The notes beneath the pieces are model-generated. The model saw only the letters and a list, made by a program, of their open reading frames with translations, was not told the DNA's origin and did not search any database. From positions 109,679 to 173,678 of the forward strand of contig NZ_LDZY01000012.1 of NCBI RefSeq assembly GCF_001029285.1: a stretch of DNA of 64,000 bases, given 5' to 3'. Positions 1 through 7,972 of the stretch are shown here, one piece after another. Origin of the DNA: Desulfosporosinus acididurans (GTDB taxonomy: Bacteria > Bacillota > Desulfitobacteriia > Desulfitobacteriales > Desulfitobacteriaceae). Position 1 is the stretch's first letter, and every line of letters starts with the position of its first letter. The translations under genes were made by a program, and so were the position numbers.

Positions 1-1
1 T

Positions 2-1168
2 CTTAGCGTCAAAGTAACTTCTAACTACTATTTTCCCGTACTCTATATTGAAAAAGGTCCTTGGTACTGGGTTCACGCCCTTTTTGTAACTTCCTGTTTT
101 ATTGTCGCCAATTATGTGTATTACGCTGTTTATAAAAAATCAATTGGCCCTATTCGCCGGCAGGGTGCAATTTTGCTGATTGCATCATTACTTCCGTGGG
201 TTACAGTCGTTCTTGATTTATTAAATCTTTCACCTTTGGATATAGATTATGGCCCTTTTGCAGTTACTTCTTCAGTTATCCTGTTTTTTATTGCTTTTTT
301 GCGTTATCATTTTCTTAATATTAAACCTTTAGCAAGAGATAAGGCTTTTGAGTTAACAAATGATGGGATTATTGTCCTTGACACAAACTACAATATTATT
401 GATTTCAATCCTTCCGCAGTTGTCATCTGTAATGATTTGAGAGAGAATGTAATAGGTAAAGATGTGCAAGTCGTTCTTGGAAGGTATAAGGGACTTGTCT
501 ATTCAATCCTTAACGAAGCAGAATCTCAGTGTGACTTAGAGGATCCGAAAGGTAATTATCGGGTAAATACCGTTAGAATATTGGAGGTAAATCATAGACA
601 AGTTGGTTATCTTGTAACTCTGACCGATATCACAAAGTATGTGAATATGATGCAGGAGCTAAATCATTTAGCTTCCAGGGATGCCCTAACCGGTGTGTAT
701 AATAGAAGGTATTTTGTTGAACTTAGTTCCCGTGAAATCGTTAAGGCAAAGCGGTATAATCATGCTCTATCGTTAATCATTATAGACCTTGATTATTTTA
801 AACAAATCAACGATACACATGGGCATCAGGCCGGAGATTTGGTATTAATTGAAGTTGTAAAATGCTGCAGAAACTCCATTCGTTCCATCGACATTTTCGG
901 ACGGTTTGGGGGCGAGGAATTTGTTATTCTTTTTCCGGAAACGAACCTTGGCGAATGTAACATCATTGCCGGCAGGATCTTAAAAAATATTGAAAATACA
1001 ATAGTAAGTTACGAAAATAAACACATTAAAATTACGGCAAGTCTAGGAGTAACGGGAACTAATTTTCTTTACAATCAATCCTTAGATATCTTTTTAAAGA
1101 AAGCGGATCAAGCTTTATATCAAGCTAAATCGGAAGGCCGAAATTGTTTCCGCTGTCTTGAACTTTAA
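2..1168 (+). CDS. Membrane diguanylate cyclase (7TM-PAS-GGDEF), 5' end outside window
   Basis: The reading frame is open from the first complete codon at base 2, so the gene is cut by the window edge. A GTG at 116 could be mistaken for a start, but coding continues upstream. The visible N-terminal part is hydrophobic, with several membrane segments resembling the histidine-kinase 7TM sensor region. A PAS-like section (roughly bases 350-650) follows, then a GGDEF domain. The active-site motif GGEEF is at bases 908-922. An RSID at 881-892, five residues upstream, fits the RxxD inhibitory c-di-GMP site. It should therefore make c-di-GMP from GTP at the membrane with product inhibition. The sensed signal is unknown. 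Confidence 0.9.
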   Translation, partial: LSVKVTSNYYFPVLYIEKGPWYWVHALFVTSCFIVANYVYYAVYKKSIGPIRRQGAILLIASLLPWVTVVLDLLNLSPLDIDYGPFAVTSSVILFFIAFLRYHFLNIKPLARDKAFELTNDGIIVLDTNYNIIDFNPSAVVICNDLRENVIGKDVQVVLGRYKGLVYSILNEAESQCDLEDPKGNYRVNTVRILEVNHRQVGYLVTLTDITKYVNMMQELNHLASRDALTGVYNRRYFVELSSREIVKAKRYNHALSLIIIDLDYFKQINDTHGHQAGDLVLIEVVKCCRNSIRSIDIFGRFGGEEFVILFPETNLGECNIIAGRILKNIENTIVSYENKHIKITASLGVTGTNFLYNQSLDIFLKKADQALYQAKSEGRNCFRCLEL

Positions 1169-1202
1169 CCTGTTAATCCAAAATGTTAGAGAGGTAAACC
1201 CA

Positions 1203-1805
1203 ATGAAGATCCTGAAAACCATTGCTTTAATGGTGATAATTTTTGCACTAATGGGATGTGGTGCCGCTAAAGTAAAAACAACAGCTTCAACAATGCCTAC
1301 AGAAAGTCAAACCTCACAGGGGCAAGATGCGCCTGCCGATCCAACGCCCTTAACGACGGTCTCTCTTCAGTGGATAGGCCTAGACAAAGATCAAGTAAGT
1401 CCGAATGATTTAAAGGCTGACGGACAACCGGACGGACATTTCCATCTGACTGTTCCCTTTAACCAATCGTCAGCTGTAAAATCTATCTGGATTCGGTATT
1501 CTGAATTTGGCAATTCCTTCAAATGGGGATGGATATATAATAAAAATCTCCTAATAGATGGATATAAGATGGCTGTTTTTGATAGCCTTGGTAATCAAAT
1601 CTTGCCTCAGAATGATAATGGGTACAGGGTAGATGGTTTGACAGATTTCGATTTGTATGTTTCTGAACTCAATAATGAAAATGGGCGCGATACGTTTAAG
1701 TTTGAAAAAAACCAGACGTTCAATCTGGAACTTGATTATGTCACACAAGGTAATCAGGTAGGTCAATATACCACTTCAGTTCAGTTGACTGATTTTAACA
1801 AATAG
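1203..1805 (+). CDS. Small secreted lipoprotein, function unknown
   Basis: A 200-residue protein starting at ATG 1203, preceded by a GAGAGG ribosome site about 9 bases upstream; the longer frame from 1158 overlaps the cyclase and lacks such a site. Residues 1-18 form a lipoprotein signal (MKILKTIALMVIIFALMGC) with lipobox LMGC. A Thr/Ser/Pro-rich linker follows, then a domain I do not recognise. It lies 34 bases after the cyclase stop and is probably co-transcribed with it, which suggests, but does not prove, a cell-surface role linked to c-di-GMP. Confidence 0.75.
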   Translation: MKILKTIALMVIIFALMGCGAAKVKTTASTMPTESQTSQGQDAPADPTPLTTVSLQWIGLDKDQVSPNDLKADGQPDGHFHLTVPFNQSSAVKSIWIRYSEFGNSFKWGWIYNKNLLIDGYKMAVFDSLGNQILPQNDNGYRVDGLTDFDLYVSELNNENGRDTFKFEKNQTFNLELDYVTQGNQVGQYTTSVQLTDFNK

Positions 1806-1876
1806 TGTTAGACGTAGCCTTTATCCGGTTTTTAAGACCCCCACTTCTTGTGCTTACCTCATTGGACGAAATTATC

Positions 1877-1929
1877 AAAAAAGCTTCCCGACTGCTCAAT
1901 ACATCATAGCAGTAAGGAAGCTTTTCGTT
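1877..1929. terminator. Bidirectional intrinsic terminator
   Basis: The arms AAAAGCTTCC (1879-1888) and GGAAGCTTTT (1916-1925) pair, with a second inner stem ACTGCT/AGCAGT. The outer A-run and T-run give a U-tract in both directions. It separates the + strand lipoprotein from the converging minus-strand MerR gene. Confidence 0.85.
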
Positions 1930-1956
1930 TTAGAAGCTGCAAATTACTGATTTGCC

Positions 1957-2349
1957 TTACAACGAGTGCAATTGTTTGGTGTTGGGTGAAATGTTGCAGC
2001 TTTTATCGTAACATTTAAGTTTATGATCAATCATTTTAAGGTTTTCTTTTAAGTCCTCCATCTGTCTGAGGACTTCTTTTCGATGGTCAATAAACATTTG
2101 CCGGCGAATTTCGAGGGTCTCATCCCCTAAAAGGCACCATTCAATGTATTGTTTAATTTGCCTAATGGGCATTCCGGTGTTTTTCAAACAACAAATGAGT
2201 TTTATCCAATCAAGATCATCATCTGAAAATTCCCTATTTCCTGTTTTGCTCCGGTCGACAAAGGGCAGAAGACCTTCTTTGTCATAGTAGCGAATGGTGT
2301 GTGCAGTAAGATCAAATTTTTTAGCAACTTGGCTAATCGTATATCCCAT
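1957..2349 (-). CDS. MerR-family transcriptional regulator
   Basis: 130 residues from ATG 2349, with GAGGAG about 9 bases upstream; a TTG one codon earlier is less likely. The N-terminal 70 residues are a MerR winged helix (YTISQVAKKFDLTAHTIRYY, then EGLLP). A coiled-coil dimerisation helix follows, and a short tail contains KCYDKSC. It is the second gene after the DUF362 protein, 18 bases downstream on the same strand. The shared promoter has a MerR-type 19-bp spacer, so it probably controls its own operon. The two tail cysteines could bind a metal or sense redox state, but the ligand is not evident. Confidence 0.9.
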   Translation of the reverse strand: MGYTISQVAKKFDLTAHTIRYYDKEGLLPFVDRSKTGNREFSDDDLDWIKLICCLKNTGMPIRQIKQYIEWCLLGDETLEIRRQMFIDHRKEVLRQMEDLKENLKMIDHKLKCYDKSCNISPNTKQLHSL

Positions 2350-2367
2350 CAAATACGACTCCTCTAA

Positions 2368-3474
2368 TTAAAGTGTAATCAATTCATACGCCTTGCTGCC
2401 CAGCCCTAGTTTTACTGCATGGTCTATGCCTACTTTCCAGTCGGTGCTTGGATTTACGGCGGTAAAATGATCACTATGATTGTGGTCGCTTTTTTCGAGC
2501 AGACTTCCACTCATGACCGGCTGGCGGTTGACTGCGTCAGCGCAAGCAACATCGAGAGCAATAGGATCAAAGGAGGCAAACATCCCTACATTGGGAACAA
2601 TCGGGATATCGTTTTCGGCATGACAGTCGCAGAAAGGAGAAACATCGATAACTAAGCTAATGTGGAAATGTGGGCGGTCATGGAGAACAGCCCATGTATA
2701 TTCCGCCATTTTCTTATTCAAGATGTCATTAGATTCATCCCAAGCTGCTACAATTGCTCCAGTTGGGCAAACTCCAATACAACGACCACAGCCAACACAC
2801 TTGTTATGATCGATAGACGCTTTATGATCAGTAACACTATTAGCGCTATGAGCACAAATTTTTATACACATCCCGCAGCCAATGCATTGTTCTTGCGAAA
2901 CATGGGGTTTACCATTACTGTGCATCTCCATTTTACCTGCCCATGAACCGCATCCCATACCAATATTTTTTAAGGCGCCGCCAAAACCTGTAAGTTCATG
3001 GCCTTTAAAATGATTTAAAGAAATTATGATATCGGCATCCATAATAGCATGACCAATTTTCGCTTCTTTAACATATTCGCCGCCCTTAACAGGAACTAAA
3101 ACTTCATCAGTCCCTTTCAGCCCATCACCAATGAGAAGGTGACAACCTGTAGAAAAAGGAGAAAAGCCGTTGACATAAGCAGATTCCAAATGTTCAAGTG
3201 CGTCTTTTCGTCCCCCTACATACAAGGTGTTACAATCTGTGAGAAATGGCTTTCCGCCTAGTTCTTTGACAATATCTACAACTGTTTTGGCGAAATTAGG
3301 ACGTAAATAGGCCAAATTTCCTGGCTCACCAAAATGAATTTTTATGGCTGTAAATTTTTTGTCAAAATCAATTTGCTGCATTCCGGCAGTTTTAATTAAA
3401 CGGTTTAATTTTTGCTGTAAGTTTTCATTTATTGTTGTGTGTAAGTTTGTAAAATAAACTTTTGACTTTTCCAT
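2368..3474 (-). CDS. DUF362 protein with two 4Fe-4S clusters
   Basis: 368 residues from ATG 3474, preceded by GGGGGAG. The DUF362 domain occupies most of the protein. A ferredoxin-like insert carries two CxxCxxCxxxC motifs: Cys197/200/203/207 and Cys226/229/232/236, the second followed by Pro as in classical 2[4Fe-4S] ferredoxins. Such proteins are common in anaerobes and usually have no assigned reaction; an electron-transfer role is inferred. It is the first gene of a two-gene operon with merR. There is no signal peptide, so it is probably cytoplasmic. Confidence 0.88.
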   Translation of the reverse strand: MEKSKVYFTNLHTTINENLQQKLNRLIKTAGMQQIDFDKKFTAIKIHFGEPGNLAYLRPNFAKTVVDIVKELGGKPFLTDCNTLYVGGRKDALEHLESAYVNGFSPFSTGCHLLIGDGLKGTDEVLVPVKGGEYVKEAKIGHAIMDADIIISLNHFKGHELTGFGGALKNIGMGCGSWAGKMEMHSNGKPHVSQEQCIGCGMCIKICAHSANSVTDHKASIDHNKCVGCGRCIGVCPTGAIVAAWDESNDILNKKMAEYTWAVLHDRPHFHISLVIDVSPFCDCHAENDIPIVPNVGMFASFDPIALDVACADAVNRQPVMSGSLLEKSDHNHSDHFTAVNPSTDWKVGIDHAVKLGLGSKAYELITL

Positions 3475-3510
3475 CTATAACTCCCCCAGTATAAACATTA
3501 TTCATACCTT

Positions 3511-3541
3511 AGAATAAACCTTAGAGTCTACTCTAAGTCAA
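3511..3541 (-). promoter_or_regulatory. MerR-type promoter and operator of the DUF362-merR operon
   Basis: On the minus strand, TTGACT (3541-3536) and TATTCT (3516-3511) are separated by exactly 19 bases instead of 17. The spacer region overlaps the perfect 8+8 palindrome CTTAGAGTCTACTCTAAG (3520-3537). A long spacer with a central dyad is the hallmark of promoters that MerR-family activators untwist. Confidence 0.8.
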
Positions 3542-3890
3542 GTCGTTTTTGTTTACAAGGGGTATTTTTATAAATTTTTATCTTAAATGGTTAGATGCAC
3601 TTCCCAGTCTCTCTTTATTAACAACTAAATTAATTAATTAATTAATATAAGCTATAATAGAGAAGCAAGTAGGGTTAGACTACTTGAACTATGGAGAAAA
3701 ACCTATTATAATTTAGTTCGTAGCTAGTCTTTAATGTATTAGATTAGGCAGCTGTATTAGATTAGGTAGCAAAGAAGCTATAATTCCTGGTATTTTCTGG
3801 GATATATAACTTCTCTTTTTTGTTTATCTGGAAAACAAAAGAAATAGAGGTCAATTTTACATAATTAATTTCTTAAATATTGGTATGTTT
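3542..3890. other. Gene-free AT-rich region between divergent units
   Basis: No convincing open frame. It holds TAATTAAT runs, a small hairpin (CAAGTAG at 3666-3672 with CTACTTG at 3680-3686) and an 18-bp tandem repeat listed separately. A TATAAT at 3653-3658 has no clear -35 partner. Confidence 0.5.
3735..3770 (+). repeat. Tandem 18-bp direct repeat (two units)
   Basis: TGTATTAGATTAGGYAGC occurs twice back to back (3735-3752 and 3753-3770), differing only at C/T. It may be a simple duplication or a pair of protein-binding sites; no known motif is recognised. Confidence 0.75.
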
Positions 3891-3921
3891 TTGGCGAATT
3901 TTTTTTAGGATTTACTATAAT
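3891..3921 (+). promoter_or_regulatory. Candidate sigma-A promoter for the nucleoside transporter operon
   Basis: A perfect -10 TATAAT lies at 3916-3921. The best -35 is TTGGCG at 3891-3896 with a longer-than-ideal 19-base gap. Transcription from about 3928 would leave a leader of roughly 240 bases before the start codon at 4166. Confidence 0.55.
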
Positions 3922-3971
3922 CTTCACAAGGTTAGCACATTCACAGTCGGTTTTGGCAGTATAAATATGGT

Positions 3972-4083
3972 TGCATTGCCATGGCACTTTTAGATACAGC
4001 ATTTAAACAGGTCCAGGGATATGTCTAAACTATTCACGAAAATCGGGAAGCAAGAGGGCAATGCAGCTGTATTTTTGTGAATA
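3972..4083 (+). promoter_or_regulatory. Candidate structured leader RNA (possible pseudoknot)
   Basis: A 13-pair hairpin forms between TATTCACGAAAAT (4031-4043) and ATTTTTGTGAATA (4071-4083), with one G-U pair. Its 27-base loop contains GGCAATGCA (4057-4065), the exact complement of TGCATTGCC upstream at 3972-3980. The geometry allows a pseudoknot. It does not match the purine-riboswitch core as I know it. Position suggests control of the nucleoside transporter, but this is inference. Confidence 0.4.
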
Positions 4084-4165
4084 TAGACTGTCAAGTCAGG
4101 AAGAGGGGATGCAAAGACATTAATTTTGATAACGTAATTTAAGAATAATTAGTGGAGGAAAGAGC

Positions 4166-5302
4166 ATGAAATTATCTAAGAAAATCAGTATTTCTACGTT
4201 AGTCTTTGTCATGATCTTGACCCTGCTGCTTAGTGGCTGCTCGCAAAGCAGTAAGCCGGCAGCGACTTCGGATCAAGGCAGCAGTCAGTCTGCAGGTCAA
4301 AAAATTAAAGTTGCCTTTGTTTATGTCGGACCTGTGGGCGATTTCGGTTATACTTATGCTCAGGATCAAGGCCGAAAATACCTGGAGTCACATATGAAGA
4401 ATGTTGAGACAACCTATGTTGAAAACATTCCGGAAACTGCTGACTGTGAACGTACTTTCACAGATCTTGCTCAAAAGGGTTACAATATTATTTTCGGTAC
4501 CAGCTATGGCTACATGGATTACATGAAAGATGTATCCAAAAAATTCCCGAATGTCGTCTTCGAACATTGCAGTGGTTATAAAACAACTGCCAATTTAGGC
4601 ACATATTTCAATCGTGACTATCAAGCCCGCTATCTGACCGGTATGGTTGCCGGAAAATATACAAAGAGCAATATTCTTGGCTTCCTGGCACCGTTTGGTA
4701 CACCTGAAGTCATCCGTAATATCGATGCCTTTACTCTTGGCGCCCAATCGGTAAACCCTAAAGTTCAAGTTAAAGTAGTCTGGACAAATTCCTGGAACGA
4801 TCCCGCAACAGAAAAAACAGCGGCCAATAGTTTGATTGATGCCGGCGCTGACGTTCTTGCTATGCACGTAGACTCGCCATCCTTTGCTCAAACAGCTCAG
4901 GATAGAGGTGTGCTGGCCATTGGCCACGATTCAGATATGTCGAAGTTTGCCCCTAATTCTATCCTCGTCGGTGACGTTTCCAATTGGGGTCCGTACTTTG
5001 TTCAAGTAGTCAAAGAAGTTATGAATAAAACCTGGAAACCAACCCAATATTTCGGCGGAATCAAAGACGGCGGTGTTATTGATATTACACCCTTTAGCTC
5101 CAAAGTCGATAAAGATTTCCAAGCAATTGTTAATGCTAAACGACAAGATATTATCGATGGTAAATTTGTTCCTTTCACAGGACCGGTTTACGATCAAAAC
5201 GGTAACCTCAAGATTAAAGACGGTGATAAAGCCACAGATGAGATGCTCCTTTCCATCAACTGGTTTGTCAAAGGCGTTGTGGGATCAATTCCCAAATCTT
5301 AA
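4166..5302 (+). CDS. BMP-family substrate-binding lipoprotein of a nucleoside ABC transporter
   Basis: 378 residues with a GGAGGA ribosome site. The signal peptide ends in lipobox LSGC with lipidated Cys25, followed by a Ser/Gln-rich linker. The remainder is a two-lobe BMP/PnrA-type periplasmic-binding fold, including VAFVYVGPVGDFGYTYAQ at the start of lobe 1 and a GTSYGYMDYM segment. Family members bind purine nucleosides outside the cell. An ATPase, two permeases and adenine deaminase follow, supporting purine uptake and salvage. It is the first gene of the operon. Confidence 0.9.
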   Translation: MKLSKKISISTLVFVMILTLLLSGCSQSSKPAATSDQGSSQSAGQKIKVAFVYVGPVGDFGYTYAQDQGRKYLESHMKNVETTYVENIPETADCERTFTDLAQKGYNIIFGTSYGYMDYMKDVSKKFPNVVFEHCSGYKTTANLGTYFNRDYQARYLTGMVAGKYTKSNILGFLAPFGTPEVIRNIDAFTLGAQSVNPKVQVKVVWTNSWNDPATEKTAANSLIDAGADVLAMHVDSPSFAQTAQDRGVLAIGHDSDMSKFAPNSILVGDVSNWGPYFVQVVKEVMNKTWKPTQYFGGIKDGGVIDITPFSSKVDKDFQAIVNAKRQDIIDGKFVPFTGPVYDQNGNLKIKDGDKATDEMLLSINWFVKGVVGSIPKS

Positions 5303-5330
5303 CCGGCTAGAACAGAAGAATGATGTTATC

Positions 5331-5361
5331 CGCAAACCGGCGAGTTTCTCGCCGGTTTGCG
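5331..5361 (+). other. Intercistronic hairpin without a U-tract
   Basis: CGCAAACCGGCGAG (5331-5344) pairs perfectly over 14 bases with its complement at 5348-5361 across a TTT loop. No T-run follows, so it is more likely to protect the 3' end of the binding-protein mRNA, or to act as a partial stop, than to terminate fully. It could raise binding protein over ATPase and permeases. Confidence 0.75.
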
Positions 5362-5384
5362 ATAATGTTGAAAGGGTGAGATCG

Positions 5385-6905
5385 ATGGGGAATACGCCCA
5401 TGGTGGAAATGCGCAAAATCACAAAAGAATTTCCGGGTATCCTTGCTAATGATCAAGTTTCATTAGTTGTTAACAAAGGCGAAATTCATGCACTCTTGGG
5501 TGAAAATGGAGCGGGGAAGAGTACGTTAATGAGCGTGCTCACTGGATTGTATCGACCCGACGGGGGCGAAATATTTATTGAGGGCAAGAGGGTTGAATTT
5601 TCTTCGCCCAAAGATGCTGTTAAAAAGGGTATAGGCATGGTACATCAGCATTTTAAACTTGTTCAGCCCTTTACCGTCGCTGAAAATATTATGCTCAGCA
5701 TTAAAGAACTGAAACAAATTTACAACCTCAAAGAGATCGAAAGGCAAATTATTGGGCAATCGGAAGCCTTTGGACTTTCTATCGATCCCAAAGCGAAAAT
5801 CTGGCAGCTTTCGGTCGGTGAACAGCAAAGGGTGGAAATTATAAAATTACTGCTTTTAGGTGCTGAATTCTTAATTCTTGATGAGCCGACGGCTGTATTG
5901 ACACCTCAAGAAGCCAAGGCGCTCTATACTACCCTGCAAAAAATGGCCGTAAGCGGTAAATCTATTGTCATTATCTCTCACAAGATGAACGAAGTTATGG
6001 AAAACACCAATTCTATCACTGTTCTCCGAGACGGGAGATCTATTGGGACTGTTCAAACGAAAACAACAAATGAAAAAGAGCTTGCCAAAATGATGGTTGG
6101 CAGAAATATTTCTTCCACAACCGGGAAGACGCTGTCTGCCAAAACAGATATACTTATGACTTTAGCAAATGTTTCAGCCTTAGGTGACAATGGTTTATTA
6201 AAATTGAAAAATATTTCAATGGATATATATAAAGGAGAAATTCTCGGCATAGCCGGTGTTGACGGCAACGGGCAGAAAGAACTAGCAGAAACGGTGGCAG
6301 GTCTGCGTTCTGCTAAACAAGGAGCTATTTCTTTCTGCGGCAAGGATTGTACAAAGTCAGGGCGTAAAAAGCGGATTAACCTCGGTATTAGCTATGTACC
6401 GGAGGATCGTATGACGACCGGCCTTGTAACCGAGCTTAACGCTTATGAAAATGTTGCGCTTAAAAGTTACCGCAAGTATCCTGGACCCTTTATTTCCTGG
6501 GATAAAGTCAAACATGATTCTGAGCAATTGATTGAGAAATTTGATGTTCGGCTGGCGAGTATGTCCAATCCCGTAAAAATGATGTCGGGAGGGAATATTC
6601 AGAAGCTTCTTTTGGCACGGGAAATTGAGTCCAATCCTAAATTAATTATTGCTGTTTATCCCATGCGCGGTCTGGACATTGGTGCTACGGATTATGTAAG
6701 ACGTTTGCTTATTGGAGAGAGTGAGAAGGGCATAACTGTACTTCTTATCTCGGAAGACTTGGAAGACATCCTTTCCATGACGGACCGCATCATCGTAATG
6801 CACGGCGGAGAAATCATGGGTGTCGTTAAGCCGAACGAGACATCGCGTGAAGAAATAGGCCTGATGATGGCCGGCAAAAGAAAGGTAGATCTTCATGAAG
6901 CGTAA
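5385..6905 (+). CDS. Nucleoside ABC transporter ATP-binding protein (two ABC domains)
   Basis: 506 residues from ATG 5385, with AGGGTGAG 4 bases upstream; the frame stays open upstream into the binding-protein gene, but that part is not expected to be translated. The first ABC domain is complete: Walker A GENGAGKST (39-47), signature LSVGEQQ (142-148), Walker B LILDEPTA ending at 170. The second is degenerate: GVDGNGQKEL in place of Walker A (291-300), SGGNIQK (400-406), and AVYPMRGLD where a catalytic Glu would be. This asymmetry is usual for BMP-linked and ribose-type ATPases. It overlaps the next gene by 11 bases. Confidence 0.9.
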   Translation: MGNTPMVEMRKITKEFPGILANDQVSLVVNKGEIHALLGENGAGKSTLMSVLTGLYRPDGGEIFIEGKRVEFSSPKDAVKKGIGMVHQHFKLVQPFTVAENIMLSIKELKQIYNLKEIERQIIGQSEAFGLSIDPKAKIWQLSVGEQQRVEIIKLLLLGAEFLILDEPTAVLTPQEAKALYTTLQKMAVSGKSIVIISHKMNEVMENTNSITVLRDGRSIGTVQTKTTNEKELAKMMVGRNISSTTGKTLSAKTDILMTLANVSALGDNGLLKLKNISMDIYKGEILGIAGVDGNGQKELAETVAGLRSAKQGAISFCGKDCTKSGRKKRINLGISYVPEDRMTTGLVTELNAYENVALKSYRKYPGPFISWDKVKHDSEQLIEKFDVRLASMSNPVKMMSGGNIQKLLLAREIESNPKLIIAVYPMRGLDIGATDYVRRLLIGESEKGITVLLISEDLEDILSMTDRIIVMHGGEIMGVVKPNETSREEIGLMMAGKRKVDLHEA

Positions 6906-7968
6906 ACTTTTAGGAAGCTGGGAGATAAAGAAAACAAATACAAGCTCTGGGTTAAAGAAGGTTGTCATCTCTGTAACTTCCATCATCCTGGGTTTAATCT
7001 TTGCGGGTCTCTTTGTGCTGCTCACCGGGAAAAACCCTTTGGAACTTTACACTGAGATCGTGCAATCCTCTGTAGGTTCTATCTACGGCTTAAGTGAAAC
7101 GATCGTGGAAATGATTCCTCTTGCCTTGTGCTCCTTAGGGGTTTCTCTGGCTTTCCGGATGCAATTATGGAATATCGGAGCAGAAGGCCAATTTTATATG
7201 GGTGCTTTTGGGGCAACCTATTTTGCTCTCTTCTTTTCCGGTTTGCCTAAACTGGTACTCCTGCCCCTGATGTTACTCGCAGGGTTAATTTGTGGGGGAC
7301 TTTGGGCTTTGATTCCGGCCCTGCCGAAGGCCTTTTGGAATGTTAATGAAACAATTAGTTCTCTTTTACTTAACTATGTGGCTTACCTTTGGATTGCTTA
7401 TCTTGTATATGGCCCTTGGAAGGATCCAAAAGGAAATAACTTTCCTCTGACAAAGCCGTTTTCAGACAATGGAACAATTCCGGTTTTCGGGAACACTCGA
7501 ATTAGTTATGCGCTTTTTTTGATGTTTATTATTGCAGTTATTCTATTTTTTATTCTTAAGCATTCTAAATGGGGTTATGAGATACGTGTCAGCGGTTCCA
7601 GCCGCAAAGCTGCTGATTATGCAGGTATGAGCTATATTAAAAATGTCTTATTGGTTATGTTTTTGAGCGGGTCTATATCGGGAATTGCTGGGATGGCTGA
7701 GGTATCAGGTGTTCTTCACCGCTTACAGCAGACTATTTCTCCGGGCTACGGTTATACCGCCATACTCATTGCCCTGCTGGCCCGTCTGAACCCCATCAGT
7801 ATCCTCCTTGTATCCTTTTTAATGGGCGGATTGCTTGTAGGCGGCTATAGTTTGCAGACCTCCGGTTTTCCTTCAAGCATGGTTTCCATGTTTCAAGGCT
7901 CGATTCTATTCTTCGTACTGGCAGGCGAAATGTTTAATAATTACCGTTTGGTAAGAAAGAAGGCATGA
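6895..7968 (+). CDS. Nucleoside ABC transporter permease 1
   Basis: 357 residues with about nine to ten membrane segments of the branched-chain amino acid/ribose permease family. The motif AFRMQLWNIGAEGQFYMGA is typical of the BMP-linked permease class. The start ATG at 6895 overlaps the ATPase end by 11 bases and follows AAAGGTAG, indicating translational coupling. It forms the membrane channel with the next protein. Confidence 0.88.
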   Translation: MKRKLLGSWEIKKTNTSSGLKKVVISVTSIILGLIFAGLFVLLTGKNPLELYTEIVQSSVGSIYGLSETIVEMIPLALCSLGVSLAFRMQLWNIGAEGQFYMGAFGATYFALFFSGLPKLVLLPLMLLAGLICGGLWALIPALPKAFWNVNETISSLLLNYVAYLWIAYLVYGPWKDPKGNNFPLTKPFSDNGTIPVFGNTRISYALFLMFIIAVILFFILKHSKWGYEIRVSGSSRKAADYAGMSYIKNVLLVMFLSGSISGIAGMAEVSGVLHRLQQTISPGYGYTAILIALLARLNPISILLVSFLMGGLLVGGYSLQTSGFPSSMVSMFQGSILFFVLAGEMFNNYRLVRKKA

Positions 7969-7972
7969 TGGT

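Noticed and set aside
4040..4130. c-di-GMP (GEMM-type) riboswitch upstream of the BMP gene
   Set aside because: GATGCAAAGAC resembles part of the GEMM consensus, and a cyclase is nearby, but the remaining conserved bases and stems are absent.
5073..5384. Extended N-terminus of the transporter ATPase
   Set aside because: It is read through the binding-protein gene and a hairpin in another frame; the ATG at 5385 has a ribosome site and yields a normal length.
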